A DNA stretch of 64,000 nt, from positions 186,001 through 250,000 of the forward strand of contig OZ251531.1 of the NCBI GenBank assembly GCA_965243185.1, in the 5' to 3' direction. The notes under the pieces are model-generated. The model did no database searches. It was not told where the DNA came from and saw only the letters and a list, made by a program, of their open reading frames with translations. The translations under genes were made by a program, and so were the position numbers. Within the stretch, counting starts at the first letter, position 1. Each line of letters begins with the position of its first letter. This DNA is from CBDBCU01 sp965243185. GTDB lineage: Bacteria > Chloroflexota > Dehalococcoidia > Lucifugimonadales > UBA3495. Positions 42,674 through 50,921 of the stretch are shown here, piece after piece.

Positions 42674-43321
42674 CGCACCCCATATACCGCCGGGTCGGGC
42701 CAAGCCGGCTGTCGCCGCCGGGGCCGGGAGGGTATCACCGGCCGGATGTCCGCCCTGGTCAACCAGCTACGGAACTGGCCGGTATCATAGGCTTTGTCGG
42801 CAATCAGCTCCTGGGCAGCCACTCCGCCAACTAAGCCCGGCAGCACCACATATTCCGTGGCGTTGCCCGGTTGCAAGACAAACTTGACCAGCCGCCCCAT
42901 AGCGTCAGCCAAGGCCACCACCTTGGTATTCAGCCCGCCGCGACTCCGCCCGATGGCTTGGGCCACCCGGGATTGGTCGCGGGAGCGTCCCCTTTTGGGG
43001 CGCCAGTCCCGTGCTGATGCACTTTGACAAAAGTCCCATCCACCATTACGGTGTCCAACTGAAGCTCGCCGGCCAAGCAGTTGAACAACTGCTCAAAGAC
43101 GCCGGCTTTAGTCCAGCGGCGGAACCGTTGATACACCGAGTTCCATTTCCCAAACTCCGGGGCAAGTCCCGCCAAGGAGCTACAGTGCGGGCAATCCACA
43201 GGATACCCTCGACCGTGTTCCGATTAGCTTGGAGGGGCGGCCGCCCGCCTTTCTTGGGGTCGCCCAACAAAGCCGGGGCCAGCCGCGCCCATTGCCGGTC
43301 GGTCAACAATTTACGCGCCAA
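42674..43321 (-). pseudogene. truncated IS427-type transposase
   Basis: The minus-strand frame starts at 43321 (MARKLLTDRQWARLAPALLG). It is broken by a frameshift near RDLPRS, continues in another frame (LAPEFGKWNSVYQRF...VMVDGTFVKV), and then enters the second ORF (AQAIGRSRGGLNTKVVALAD...LIADKAYDTG). The Glu-containing third part is missing. The copy cannot make active transposase. Confidence 0.85.
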
Positions 43322-43385
43322 GCTATTCCCTCCTGATTAAGTTGCTGGTAATCTAATCAGGAGAAACGGGTTTATCAACACGCCC
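42674..43385 (-). mobile_element. IS427-like element, copy 2, 3' truncated
   Basis: Opposite in orientation to copy 1. The 5' end (GGGCGTGTTGATAAACCCG on the minus strand) ends at 43385, followed by TA at 43386-43387. The 3' end is lost: homology to copy 1 stops at TATATGGGGTGCG, where the 437-bp element begins. Its outer flank is the first half of the split cargo gene. Confidence 0.88.
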
Positions 43386-43757
43386 TAGTGCAGACTGGTA
43401 AGCCTTGCGCCATTCCCGACCGGGGTCGGAAGCGGTTTTGATATGCTCGTACTCGTGGATAAAAGTTGCGGTCGGCCCGCCCGGGTTCCAGTGGTCGCTT
43501 TGGATACAAATTTGTTCCCCCGCGTCCAGCCACCCCTCCTTGTCCTCTTTAGTGACCAAGGCGTGGGTATGCCCCCCGGTGGTGTTTAGGCGCTCACCCG
43601 TCTCACCGCAACGGCCAATGCTCAAAAAAGTTACAGCGGGAAAGTCCCGCTCAACCCAAGCGGGCAAAGGGTCGGATGACATTAGCCGTCCATCGTCATC
43701 CCATACCTCGTACCATTGTTGCCCCCGCGGCCCGCGTTCCTCAATCGGCTTCGACAT
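43386..43757 (-). pseudogene. 5' half of the split cargo gene, HExxH metallopeptidase-like
   Basis: ATG 43757 (MSKPIEERG) has GGAGG 5 nt upstream and lies 23 nt after the transposase stop, so it was the second gene of element A. The 124 residues include GGHTHALV and FIHEYEHIKTASD, an HExxH zinc-protease-type motif at about 101-105. The frame is cut by the IS427 insertion at the TA of codon CTA. The missing 127 codons are at 34780-35163, where the frame resumes exactly (A-L then K-E-W-G). The intact ancestor was a 251-residue cytosolic protein with a basic tail. No known family is assigned. Confidence 0.8.
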
Positions 43758-43780
43758 CATAACCTCCTGCTGATTGCCGA

Positions 43781-44615
43781 TTATACCATATAGGCTTGCC
43801 GTACGCCGGCGACATCCTGCCAATCCTCAGAGGGCAGTTCCGCCCCGGCCGCTTCCGCCGGCTTCTTTCCTTTAAGGCTCTGGTGCGGCCTAAAAAAGTT
43901 GTAATGCAGGACAAGCCCATCAATGTACGCTTGCCCGGTCTCCCGCCGTTCCAGACCCCGTAACACCTTGTCCCGGTCGCGGAATGTGCCTTGCAACCGT
44001 TCCGACAAGTTGTTGTTGATTTCCGCTTTGATACCCTGGCTAACCGTGTGCTTAACCTTCTTGGTGGGGAAAGCCCGCGGCAATGCCCGGCGGTAAGACC
44101 GCAGCCCGTCCGTCCGCTTGGCCGACCGCTCCCTTGCCAGTGCCAATGCCGTTGCCGCCGCCCTGGTGTGCCGGTCGGGGGAAAGGTAAGCCGACAGCAC
44201 GAACCGGGTTTTGGAATCCATCACATTGAACAGCCACAACTTCCTCCCGCCAACCTTGACGACCATTTCATCCGCTACCCATTCCGGGCCGGTTTCAACT
44301 TTCATCGGGCGCATGACATCATCCGCCTTTGCCGTCAGTTCCCGCACCCACCGGTAAACCGTCATCGGGTCAGTCTTGCGGTCAAAATACTGCTCCATAT
44401 TCCTTGCCACCCGGCGATAGGAAAGCCCGTCAAAATACATATCCACTGCTACGCCTTTCTGGTAAGCGGTACCCGTGGGCGTGTTTCCCCTCCGGCTTGA
44501 CCGGCTTGCCGTTGGCGTCCAGCATTACCAGCCGCGCCCCACCGCCGTTCACCCGGCAGGTGTCGCACCTTTCCCCGGTTTTCCGCTTGCAGTTGGCTCC
44601 GCAGTTGTGTCCCAT
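43781..44615 (-). pseudogene. IS6-like transposase of element A, frameshifted
   Basis: The frame starts MGHNCGANCKRKTGERCDTC at 44615. Near 44463 a 2-nt deletion relative to the element B gene shifts it to a stop. The rest (MDMYFDGLSYRRVARNMEQYF onwards, 44446-43781) is open. DDE residues survive: ADEMVV, RTDGLRSY, NNNLSERLQGTFRDR. About seven residues are also missing before the second Asp compared with B. This copy is inactive. Confidence 0.85.
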
Positions 44616-44659
44616 AATCATCTATGTTACACTACTACCCAGCAAAATGCCACAGAACC

Positions 44660-44890
44660 GCCGTGCTGAGTGATTGCCGCAGTTTGTATGTTATGGCCCG
44701 ATGCGGGCGGAACCACCCGGAGTTGGCCCAATCTAGGGGCTTTACCCGGGAACGGAAGCCCTGCGCAGAGACCTTGCATCATGTTTTCCGGCGATTGGAT
44801 GTAGCCGCTTTTGAGGCCGCATTAAGCCAACGGGTGCTAGCGGCTTTGCCGGAAGGGACAGCGGCTCTGGTGGGTTCCGTTCTGCTTTAG
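44660..44890 (+). pseudogene. ISAs1-like transposase fragment
   Basis: Open frame reading AVLSDCRSLYVMARCGRNHPELAQ then GFTRERKPCAETLHHVFRRL and DVAAFEAAL, the recognisable N-terminal ISAs1/H-repeat domain. No start codon fits and the DDE part is absent after 44890. It is the insertion target of element A, and its upstream part appears to be at 35233-35313. Confidence 0.7.
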
Positions 44891-44950
44891 CAGTTGGTCA
44901 ACTGTGAGATATTAGCGGACACTTAAAAACTGCTAAAACAGAACGGAACC
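44873..44950. repeat. 78-bp inverted-repeat mini-element
   Basis: GGTTCCGTTCTGCTTTAGCA... at 44873-44895 is mirrored at 44928-44950 with one mismatch in 23 bp. The 32-bp centre has no ORF. It could be a small MITE inserted in the ISAs1 remnant, or a relic of IS ends. No target duplication is evident. Confidence 0.6.
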
Positions 44951-45167
44951 CCGGCGCGGAAACCGGCTACGAAACCCTACGCCGCGATCAGTTCCCTCTG
45001 TTCACCGAAGTATTGGACGAAGTAGAACTCCTTACCCGCCCATTGTCGGGTTAAAAGCCCGGTTCCACCACACCGGCAATGTCCCCCCACTACCCATCTC
45101 CCCCATTCAGTAGTATCATACCCTTAACCCCGGCAAACCCCTATTCCCGAATTAAGGAGTTGTTGCT

Positions 45168-46154
45168 ATGGCAGACAAGATGACCATTCTGGTAGGCACG
45201 GTGGGCCAGGGCATTATCCGCAGCGGCGACGGCGGCGACAGCTGGCAGCGGGTGGGCATCAATCAGGGCCTCCACTCCGACGCCTTGGTGCGCACCGTGG
45301 TCAATCATCCCGACCGCCCGGAAATCCTCTTTTCCGGCACGGACAAGGGGCTGTACCGCAGCGGCGACGCCGGTATGACCTGGCGGCGGGTCGAATCTCC
45401 GCTCAGTGACTACTGCGTCTGGGCCATTGCCATTGACGCCGCCGACCCGGCGGTAATGTACGCCGGCACCGGCACCCCCAACCCGGCTACCCTGTTCCGT
45501 TCCACGGATGGCGGCGAAACTTGGGAAAAACGGCCGGTGGAAGTGGCTGAAACCTGCCCGGCGGTAGGCATCCCCCGGGTCACCGCCATCGCCATCGACC
45601 CCTCCAACCGGCGGGACATTTGGGCCGGCTTCGAGGTGGACGGCGTGCGCCGCAGCACCGACGGCGGCGACACCTGGCACAAGGTCAATCACGGCGCTAT
45701 CCCCAACCTGGACATTCACAATATCGCCGTAGCCGCCGGCCCGCCCAAAACGGTGGTGGTTGTGGTCAACGACGATGTCTATATCAGCCGGGACGGAGCC
45801 AGTTGGCAGTCGGTGGGCGTACGGCAGAACTTCCCTTATACCTATCCCCGGGGCGTGATGGTGCAGCCGGACGACCCGCAAACCATCTTTGTAACCATCG
45901 GCGACACCACCCCCGGCCGGGTCGGCGCGGTGATGCGCTCCCAAGACACTGGCAAGACTTGGGAAAATCTGCCCCTGCCCACGCCGCCCAACACCGCGAT
46001 GTGGGTCGTCAACATCCAGCCCTTTGACCCGTCGATCGCCCTGGCTGGCAGCCGCTACGGCTACCTGTACCGCAGCGATGACCGCGGGGACAGCTGGCAA
46101 AAGATGTGGCGGGAGTTCAGCGAAATATCCTCGGTGACCTGGGTGCCGGCGTAG
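45168..46154 (+). CDS. BNR/Asp-box beta-propeller (sialidase/VPS10-like)
   Basis: 328 residues, AAGGAG before ATG 45168. At least six Asp-box motifs S-x-D-x-G-x-T-W are visible (RSGDGGDSWQRV, RSGDAGMTWRRV, RSTDGGETWEKR, RSTDGGDTWHKV, RSQDTGKTWENL, RSDDRGDSWQKM). Each ends a blade of a six-bladed propeller. Such proteins include sialidases and photosystem II assembly factor-like or sortilin-like binders. The sialidase Arg triad is not obvious and there is no signal peptide, so a binding role is as likely. Element B was inserted between this gene and its terminator. Confidence 0.88.
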   Translation: MADKMTILVGTVGQGIIRSGDGGDSWQRVGINQGLHSDALVRTVVNHPDRPEILFSGTDKGLYRSGDAGMTWRRVESPLSDYCVWAIAIDAADPAVMYAGTGTPNPATLFRSTDGGETWEKRPVEVAETCPAVGIPRVTAIAIDPSNRRDIWAGFEVDGVRRSTDGGDTWHKVNHGAIPNLDIHNIAVAAGPPKTVVVVVNDDVYISRDGASWQSVGVRQNFPYTYPRGVMVQPDDPQTIFVTIGDTTPGRVGAVMRSQDTGKTWENLPLPTPPNTAMWVVNIQPFDPSIALAGSRYGYLYRSDDRGDSWQKMWREFSEISSVTWVPA

Positions 46155-46196
46155 GTCGCCGCTAAAGACGGTACTGTAGCATTTTGCTGGGGGAAA

Positions 46197-47009
46197 TCAT
46201 AGCAACCCCCGCACGGTTGCCGCCTCAATACACTTTGCATTTCGCCAAAGCACTTCGGTTCGCGGTTCACCGCCCCCGGCAATTTGCCGCCGCAATGCCT
46301 GTTTCCGTTCCGCCGCCCATCCCAAGCAATCCCATTCCCCTTCATAACCGCTAACCGCAACCGCCCCCTGTTGCGCGTGTAGCAATTTCCCCAACCGGTC
46401 AAAGTCAAGGCCGCCCATAGAGTAGGGCGTAGTGTTAGCAGTAGGATAGGGCGGGTCGCAGTAAATCACCGCATAATCGCAGCCCGCCGTCCGCTCCAGT
46501 AAATCCAAGGCGTCGGTGTCCTCTAGCTGGACTTTCCGCAATCACTCCCCCAGCCGGGCAATTTCCGCGGCACTGAAATGGCACATACTACCAACCGCCG
46601 GATTAAATCCCCTTAACCAACTCCCTTCAGCCCCGTTGTCGCCAAAATGGATGGATTGGCTTACCAAGATATGGAAAGCCAACGCCCGCCGAATATCCGG
46701 CAAAGCCTGGTCATCCACCGCCGCACAAGCCCACCGGAATTCATTTCGGCTCCGGGGCGTATGCTCCACCAGATACCCGAATTCATCCGGGCAATCCCGC
46801 ACCATCCGCCACCAGTTGATAATCCGCCCGTTAAGGTCGTTCAGCATTTCCAGTTTTACCGCCGGCCGCGCCAGCAGCACCCCGGCCATTCCCGCGAACG
46901 GTTCCAGATAGCAGGAATCCTTTTCCGAGGGCAACAAGCCGGCTATCCATTCGGCTTTGCCGTATCCCCTCTTGCCGCCATAATACGGCAGACTGCGATA
47001 GGCAATCAT
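46197..47009 (-). pseudogene. D12-class DNA adenine methylase carried by element B, in-frame TGA
   Basis: ATG 47009 overlaps the transposase stop (ATGA) and reads MIAYRSLPYYGGKRGYGKAEWI with SAM-binding features (CYLEPFAGMAGVLLARP). FNPAVGSMCHFSAAEIARLGE is followed by TGA at 46542-46544. The same frame continues as LRKVQLEDTDALDLL with the catalytic YCDPPYPTANTTPY, ending at 46197. Homologues usually have an Arg near this point, so CGA to TGA is likely. Without readthrough the catalytic half is lost. The methylase marks adenine (GATC-like Dam family). The total would be about 270 residues. Confidence 0.85.
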
Positions 47010-47851
47010 CCCTTCCCCTTTTTCACCGCTGCTACGTCCTCCCAATCCTGGAAAGGCAGTTCCGCTCCGGCCGCCTCCGCCGGCCGCTTATCCTCAAGAC
47101 TCTGATGTGGCCGGAAATAGTTGTAATGCAGTACCAGCCCGTCAATGTACGCTTGCCCGGTTGCCCGGCTATCCAAGCCCCGCAAGGTTTTATCCCGGTC
47201 GCGGAAAGTTCCTTGTAACCTTTCCGACATATTGTTGTTGATTTCCGCTTTGATACCCTGGCTTACCGTGTGCTTGACCGGCCGGGTCGGGAAAGCCCGC
47301 GGCAACGCTTGCCGGTAAGACCGCAGCCCGTCCGTCTTTACAACCGCCGGCGCATTGTTTGACCGTTCCCTTGCCATTGCCAGCGTAGTTTGCGCCGCCC
47401 TTGCCGTCCGCTCCGGCGTCAGATAGGCCGCCAGCACAAACCGGGTGTCGCTATCCATTACATTGAACAGCCACATCTTTTGACCGCCAACATTCACCAC
47501 CATTTCATCCGCTACCCATTCCCGCCCGGTGTCAACCTTCATCGGCCGCAGGATTTCATCCGCCGTCCCGGACAATTCCCTGACCCAGCGATAAACCGTC
47601 ATCGGGTCAGTCTTGCGCCCGAAATACTGCTCCATATTCCTTGCCACCCGGCGATAGGAAAGGCCGTCAAAATACATATCCACCGCTGCGCCCCTTTCGT
47701 GGGGTGTAGCGTGGGGGTGTTTCCCTTCCGGCCGGATTTGCTTACCGTTGGCATCGAGCATTACCACCCGCACCCCGCCGCCAACGCGGCAAGTATCGCA
47801 CCGTTCCCCGGTTATGCGCTTACAAGTTGGCGATTTGCATTTATGTCCCAT
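47006..47851 (-). CDS. IS6-like DDE transposase of element B
   Basis: 281 residues. An N-terminal Cys cluster (CKSPTCKRITGERCDTC, about 5-21) precedes the HTH (GLSYRRVARNMEQYFGRKTDPMTVYRWVREL) and the DDE catalytic core. The core has Asp in VADEMVVNVGGQK, Asp in VKTDGLRSY, and Glu in NNNMSERLQGTFRDRDKTLRGL, with HYNYFRPHQSLEDKRPAEAAG at the end. This matches the IS6/IS240 group, with archaeal-type extensions. It looks intact and is the likely motor for elements A, B and the two mini-elements. Confidence 0.9.
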   Translation of the reverse strand: MGHKCKSPTCKRITGERCDTCRVGGGVRVVMLDANGKQIRPEGKHPHATPHERGAAVDMYFDGLSYRRVARNMEQYFGRKTDPMTVYRWVRELSGTADEILRPMKVDTGREWVADEMVVNVGGQKMWLFNVMDSDTRFVLAAYLTPERTARAAQTTLAMARERSNNAPAVVKTDGLRSYRQALPRAFPTRPVKHTVSQGIKAEINNNMSERLQGTFRDRDKTLRGLDSRATGQAYIDGLVLHYNYFRPHQSLEDKRPAEAAGAELPFQDWEDVAAVKKGKG

Positions 47852-47916
47852 TCCTCTATGATATACTTTCCCCCAGCAAAATGCTACAGAACCCTAAAGA
47901 CAGCTAGTTAAGCCAG

Positions 47917-47954
47917 AAAGCCCGCCCCGTTCTTAACGGGGCGGGCTTTCTTTT
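47917..47954. terminator. bidirectional terminator
   Basis: AAAGCCCGCCCCGTT pairs perfectly with AACGGGGCGGGCTTT around CTT, followed by CTTTTC. It serves the BNR gene (before insertion of element B) and the convergent gene fragment. Confidence 0.85.
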
Positions 47955-48369
47955 CAGAGGGCGTCGTCAAGCCCTTCTGAGTAGTCGGGAGTGGCTATCA
48001 TAGGAGAGCCATCGATAGCCGACCGTACGGTTGCCGCATCTATGTCCGTTGCCTTATCCGCCGCCGCTTTGCGAAGGATGTTCGCGGCATTAGAGAGCAA
48101 AATCCTCGGGTGCAGCATACTCTGCTCGCCCAGCAAAACCCGTATGCCGTCTTCCGTGAAGGGCTTTATAGTCCCGGCGTAGCCTTGCTCCGTGCGATAG
48201 TAGTCCAAGTGGGCCACTATAATGTCGCGGGCTTGGTCTTCGCTGGGCAAAGGCAGCTCCACGGAATTGGGCGAAGTGGGATCCAAGCGGGCGAATGCGG
48301 CCAGCCCGGCCTCTCCCCAAGCTATTGAGAGCTTGCCAGAAGCCTGCTGGTGAGTGGTCAAGACACTAG
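47954..48369 (-). pseudogene. 3' fragment of an ATPase-like gene cut by IS427 copy 3
   Basis: About 138 codons remain, beginning at the IS427 boundary (48369). The few residues M-S-T-R-P-S before it come from the IS end. Visible text: VLTTHQQASGKLSIAWGE, LPLPSEDQARDIIVAHLDYYR, FTEDGIRVLLGEQSMLHPRILLSNAANILRKAA. This resembles the C-terminal helical part of a KAP/AAA+-type ATPase. The N-terminal motor half is not found in the window. Confidence 0.6.
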
Positions 48370-49284
48370 GGCGTGTTGACAAACCTGTTTCTCTTGATTA
48401 GCTTACCAGCAATTTAATCAGGAGGGAATAGCTTGGCGCGTAAGATGTTATCTGACCGGCAATGGGCGCGGCTGTCCCCGGCTTTGCAAGGCGACCCCAA
48501 GAAAGGCGGCCGGCCGCCTTTGCAAGCTAATCGTATTGCGGTTGAGGACATCCTGTGGATTGCCCGCACCGGAGCTCCCTGGCGGGACTTGCCCCCGGAG
48601 TTTGGGAAATGGAACACGGTGTATCAACGGTTCCGTCGCTGGACTAAAGCCGGCGTCTTGGAGCAGTTGTTCAACAGCTTGGCTGGCGAGCTTCAGTTGG
48701 ACACGGTAATGGTGGACGGGACTTTGGTCAAAGGGCATCAGCGCGGGACTGGCGCCCCAGAAGGGGAGGCTCCCGCGACCAATCCCGGGACGCCCAAGGG
48801 GTAGGGCGGAGTCGCGGCGGGCTGAATACCAAGGTGGTGGCCTTGGTCGATGCTATGGGCCGCTTAGTCAAGTTTGTGCTGCAACCGGGCAATGCGGCGG
48901 AACACCAGGCGCTGCCCGCTTTGCTGGGCGGAGTTGCTCCCAAGAGCTGATTGCGGACCAAGCCTACGATACGGATCAGATTCGTAACGGATTGCCCGGG
49001 GCCGACATCCGGTCGGTGCTACCCTCCCGGACCCGGCGGCGACAGCCGGCTGGGCACGACCCGATGGTGTATGGGCTGCGTCATTTGGTGGAAACCCGCT
49101 TTGCGGCCCTCAAGGAGTATCGGGGGATTGCGACCCGCTACTGCAAGTTGGGAGAGATGTACGCGGCAAACCTTTGCTTGGTGTCCACGGTAGTAGCAAT
49201 GCGGGAATGGGAAACCGGCCAGGCCCCCGGCGGCTGACTGGCGGTCAATCGCCAACTGCCAATTTAACGTTTGTCAACAGGCCC
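48370..49284 (+). mobile_element. IS427-like element, copy 3
   Basis: 915 bp with the same inverted ends as copy 1 (GGGCGTGTTGACAAACC left). TA occurs at 48368-48369 and 49285-49286. The right TA is shared with the next IS, so the two are in direct contact. Its transposase is decayed. Confidence 0.88.
48433..49237 (+). pseudogene. decayed IS427-type transposase, copy 3
   Basis: The first frame is open to 48804 (MARKMLSDRQWARLSPALQG...VMVDGTLVKGHQRG), then TAG. The second frame resumes at GGLNTKVVALVDAMGRLVKF. It is broken after GGVAPKS, and a third frame carries SVLPSRTRRRQPAGHDPMVYGLRHLVETRFAALKEYRG. At least one frameshift beyond the programmed one is present. Confidence 0.85.
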
Positions 49285-49286
49285 TA

Positions 49287-50135
49287 GGGCGTGTTCACAC
49301 TAAAGCGATGGTGATAGACTAGGGAGACCTTTGGGGCTTGGGAGGGAGTTGCGGTATGGAAATCACCGAGGAGCAATATCAGCAGGTCGCCCACCTGTTC
49401 CCGTTTCAACGAGGGAATGTCAAGCTGTCCAACTTGCAAGTCCTCAATGCCGTCCTGTATCTGGCCGAGCCGGGCTGCCAATGGCGGGGTCTGCCGGAAC
49501 GCTTCGGGCCTTGGCACACTATCTATATGCGCTGGCAACGGTGGAACCAGCAGGGGGCGCTGGCCCGGGTCTTTGCCGGATTGCAAGAAATCGGAGTGCT
49601 GCCGGAGCATTGGGCGGTTCTGGCCTTGGATAGTACCAGCGTCAAAGTGCATCCCGATGCAACGGGGGCGCCGAAAAAAAGGGGCCGCAAGCCTTAGGCA
49701 AGTCCCACGGCGGGCGGAACACCAAAGTCCATGGGCTGGCCGCTGACGACCGCACGGCTTTGACGGTAGCCCTTTCTCCGGGGCAGGCGCATGATGGAGG
49801 GGAAGGGCGGAAACTGCTGACCTTGCGGGGGACACCGGAACCGCCGGCCGATCTGCTGGTGGATCGAGCCTATGAGGGGAATGTTACCCGGCAGTTGGCT
49901 GCCGATTTGGGCTATTGGCCGGTAGCGCCGCCGCGGCGACATCGCAAGGTGAAGTGGGACTACTATCAGGAGTTGTATCGGCAGCGCAATGGGGTGGAGC
50001 GGTTGTTCGGGCGACTGAAGCGGTTTCGGCGGATTTTCACCCGCTACGACAAGCTGGACTTTATGTATCTGGGCTTTGTCCTGCTGGCGTGTATCTTTGA
50101 GTTGCTGCACCGCCCCCTTTAGCGTGAACACGCCC
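49287..50135 (+). mobile_element. second IS5-type element, complete
   Basis: 849 bp with ends GGGCGTGTTCACACTAAAG (left) and the matching inverted right end (GGGCGTGTTCACGCTAAAG). TA lies on both sides (49285-49286, 50136-50137). Its ends share GGGCGTGTT with the IS427 copies but the transposase is different. It sits 107 bp upstream of the rpsL promoter. Confidence 0.9.
49356..50122 (+). CDS. IS5-family transposase made by -1 frameshift
   Basis: ATG 49356 (MEITEEQYQQVAHLFPFQRG) follows GGGAGGGAG. Frame A runs to 49697 and has LNAVLYLAEPGCQWRGLPERFGPW and the first Asp in LALDSTSVKVHPD. Frame B begins in effect at A-AAA-AAA near 49675 and continues QALGKSHGGRNTKVHGLAADD...LLVDRAYEGN...QRNGVERLFGRLKRFRR. 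The A7 run is a standard -1 slippery site, so the whole is about 255 residues and looks functional. Confidence 0.85.
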
Positions 50136-50241
50136 TAGATTCCTCCCTTTGGTCGGAATGGCATGGTTGCGTAAGGGACGGGGATTCAGGCGGGAAAAAG
50201 GGGCGTCAGAAAATTGGATAGCAAATCCCTTAAAATAGGCA

Positions 50242-50270
50242 TTGACATTATGGGATTCGCTTGGTAAAGT
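50242..50270 (+). promoter_or_regulatory. promoter of the ribosomal protein operon
   Basis: TTGACA (50242-50247), exactly 17 nt, TAAAGT (50265-50270), 64 nt before rpsL. It faces the IS cluster 107 bp upstream. Confidence 0.75.
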
Positions 50271-50333
50271 ATCAAATTACGAATCCCTTGCCCCCCAGGG
50301 TCAGATACGAAAGAGGGGCTGGAAAGGCGAAGT

Positions 50334-50744
50334 ATGCCGACGGTAAATCAGTTGGTCCGGAAAGGGCGCAAGCCGGTGCGGAAAGGCACGAAGGCCCCGG
50401 CACTGCATTGGGTACAGAATTCGCTCCGCAACCGAACGAAATGGGGGGAGGGCTGTCCGCAGCGGCGGGGGGTGTGCATTCAGGTGCGGACGATGACGCC
50501 GAAGAAGCCGAATTCGGCGTTGCGGAAAATCGCCCGGGTGCGGCTGACTAACGGGGTGGAAGTAACCGCCTATATCGGCGGGGAGGGCCACAACCTGCAA
50601 GAGCATTCGGTAGTGCTGGTGCGGGGGGGCCGGGTGAAGGATCTGCCGGGGGTGCGCTACCATGTGGTGCGGAGCGCGCTGGATACCGAAGGGGTACGGA
50701 ATCGGCGGCGCGGCCGCAGTAAGTACGGGGCGACGAAGCCCTAG
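50334..50744 (+). CDS. rpsL: 30S ribosomal protein uS12
   Basis: 136 residues: MPTVNQLVRKGRKPVRKGTKAPAL at the start, CPQRRGVCIQVRTMTPKKPNSALRKIARV and VRYHVVRSALDT. The decoding-centre loop PKKPNSA and the second loop near GRVKDLPG are normal, with Lys at the classical streptomycin-resistance site (K43-equivalent TPKKP). It helps the A-site monitor codon-anticodon pairing. First gene of the operon. Confidence 0.97.
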   Translation: MPTVNQLVRKGRKPVRKGTKAPALHWVQNSLRNRTKWGEGCPQRRGVCIQVRTMTPKKPNSALRKIARVRLTNGVEVTAYIGGEGHNLQEHSVVLVRGGRVKDLPGVRYHVVRSALDTEGVRNRRRGRSKYGATKP

Positions 50745-50921
50745 CCGCCAGGCTGTAAGAAGGACGCATTTCATCGGTCGTATCCTTAGGTGAATAAGGC
50801 CCGGCGGAACGCTTTTCTTATGACCCGACAGCATTAGGAGAGATAGACGGCAAATTTTCCCGTCGGTCTCTCCGGTAAGGGATTTTGTGCAACATCAGTA
50901 TCGGACGGGGTGTAGTCGGAT

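Larger units (their letters stand above)
43386..44659 (-). mobile_element. IS6-like cargo element A, one arm
   Basis: This part holds one terminal repeat (44636-44659), the transposase and half of the cargo gene. The other arm is 34780-35232. Together, without the inserted IS427, they sum to 1,726 bp, almost the same as the intact element B (1,724 bp). The target duplication is AGCACGGC. Confidence 0.8.
46170..47893 (-). mobile_element. intact IS6-like cargo element B with 8-bp target duplication
   Basis: 1,724 bp. Ends: GGTACTGTAGCATTTTGCTG at 46170 and, inverted, GGTTCTGTAGCATTTTGCTG ending at 47893. CTAAAGAC flanks both sides (46162-46169 and 47894-47901), a perfect 8-bp direct duplication as made by IS6-family transposases. 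The element contains transposase and a D12 DNA adenine methylase overlapping by ATGA, so cargo and transposase moved as one unit. Confidence 0.93.

Noticed and set aside
48992..49237. Separate gene in IS427 copy 3
   Set aside because: It is the out-of-frame end of the decayed transposase.
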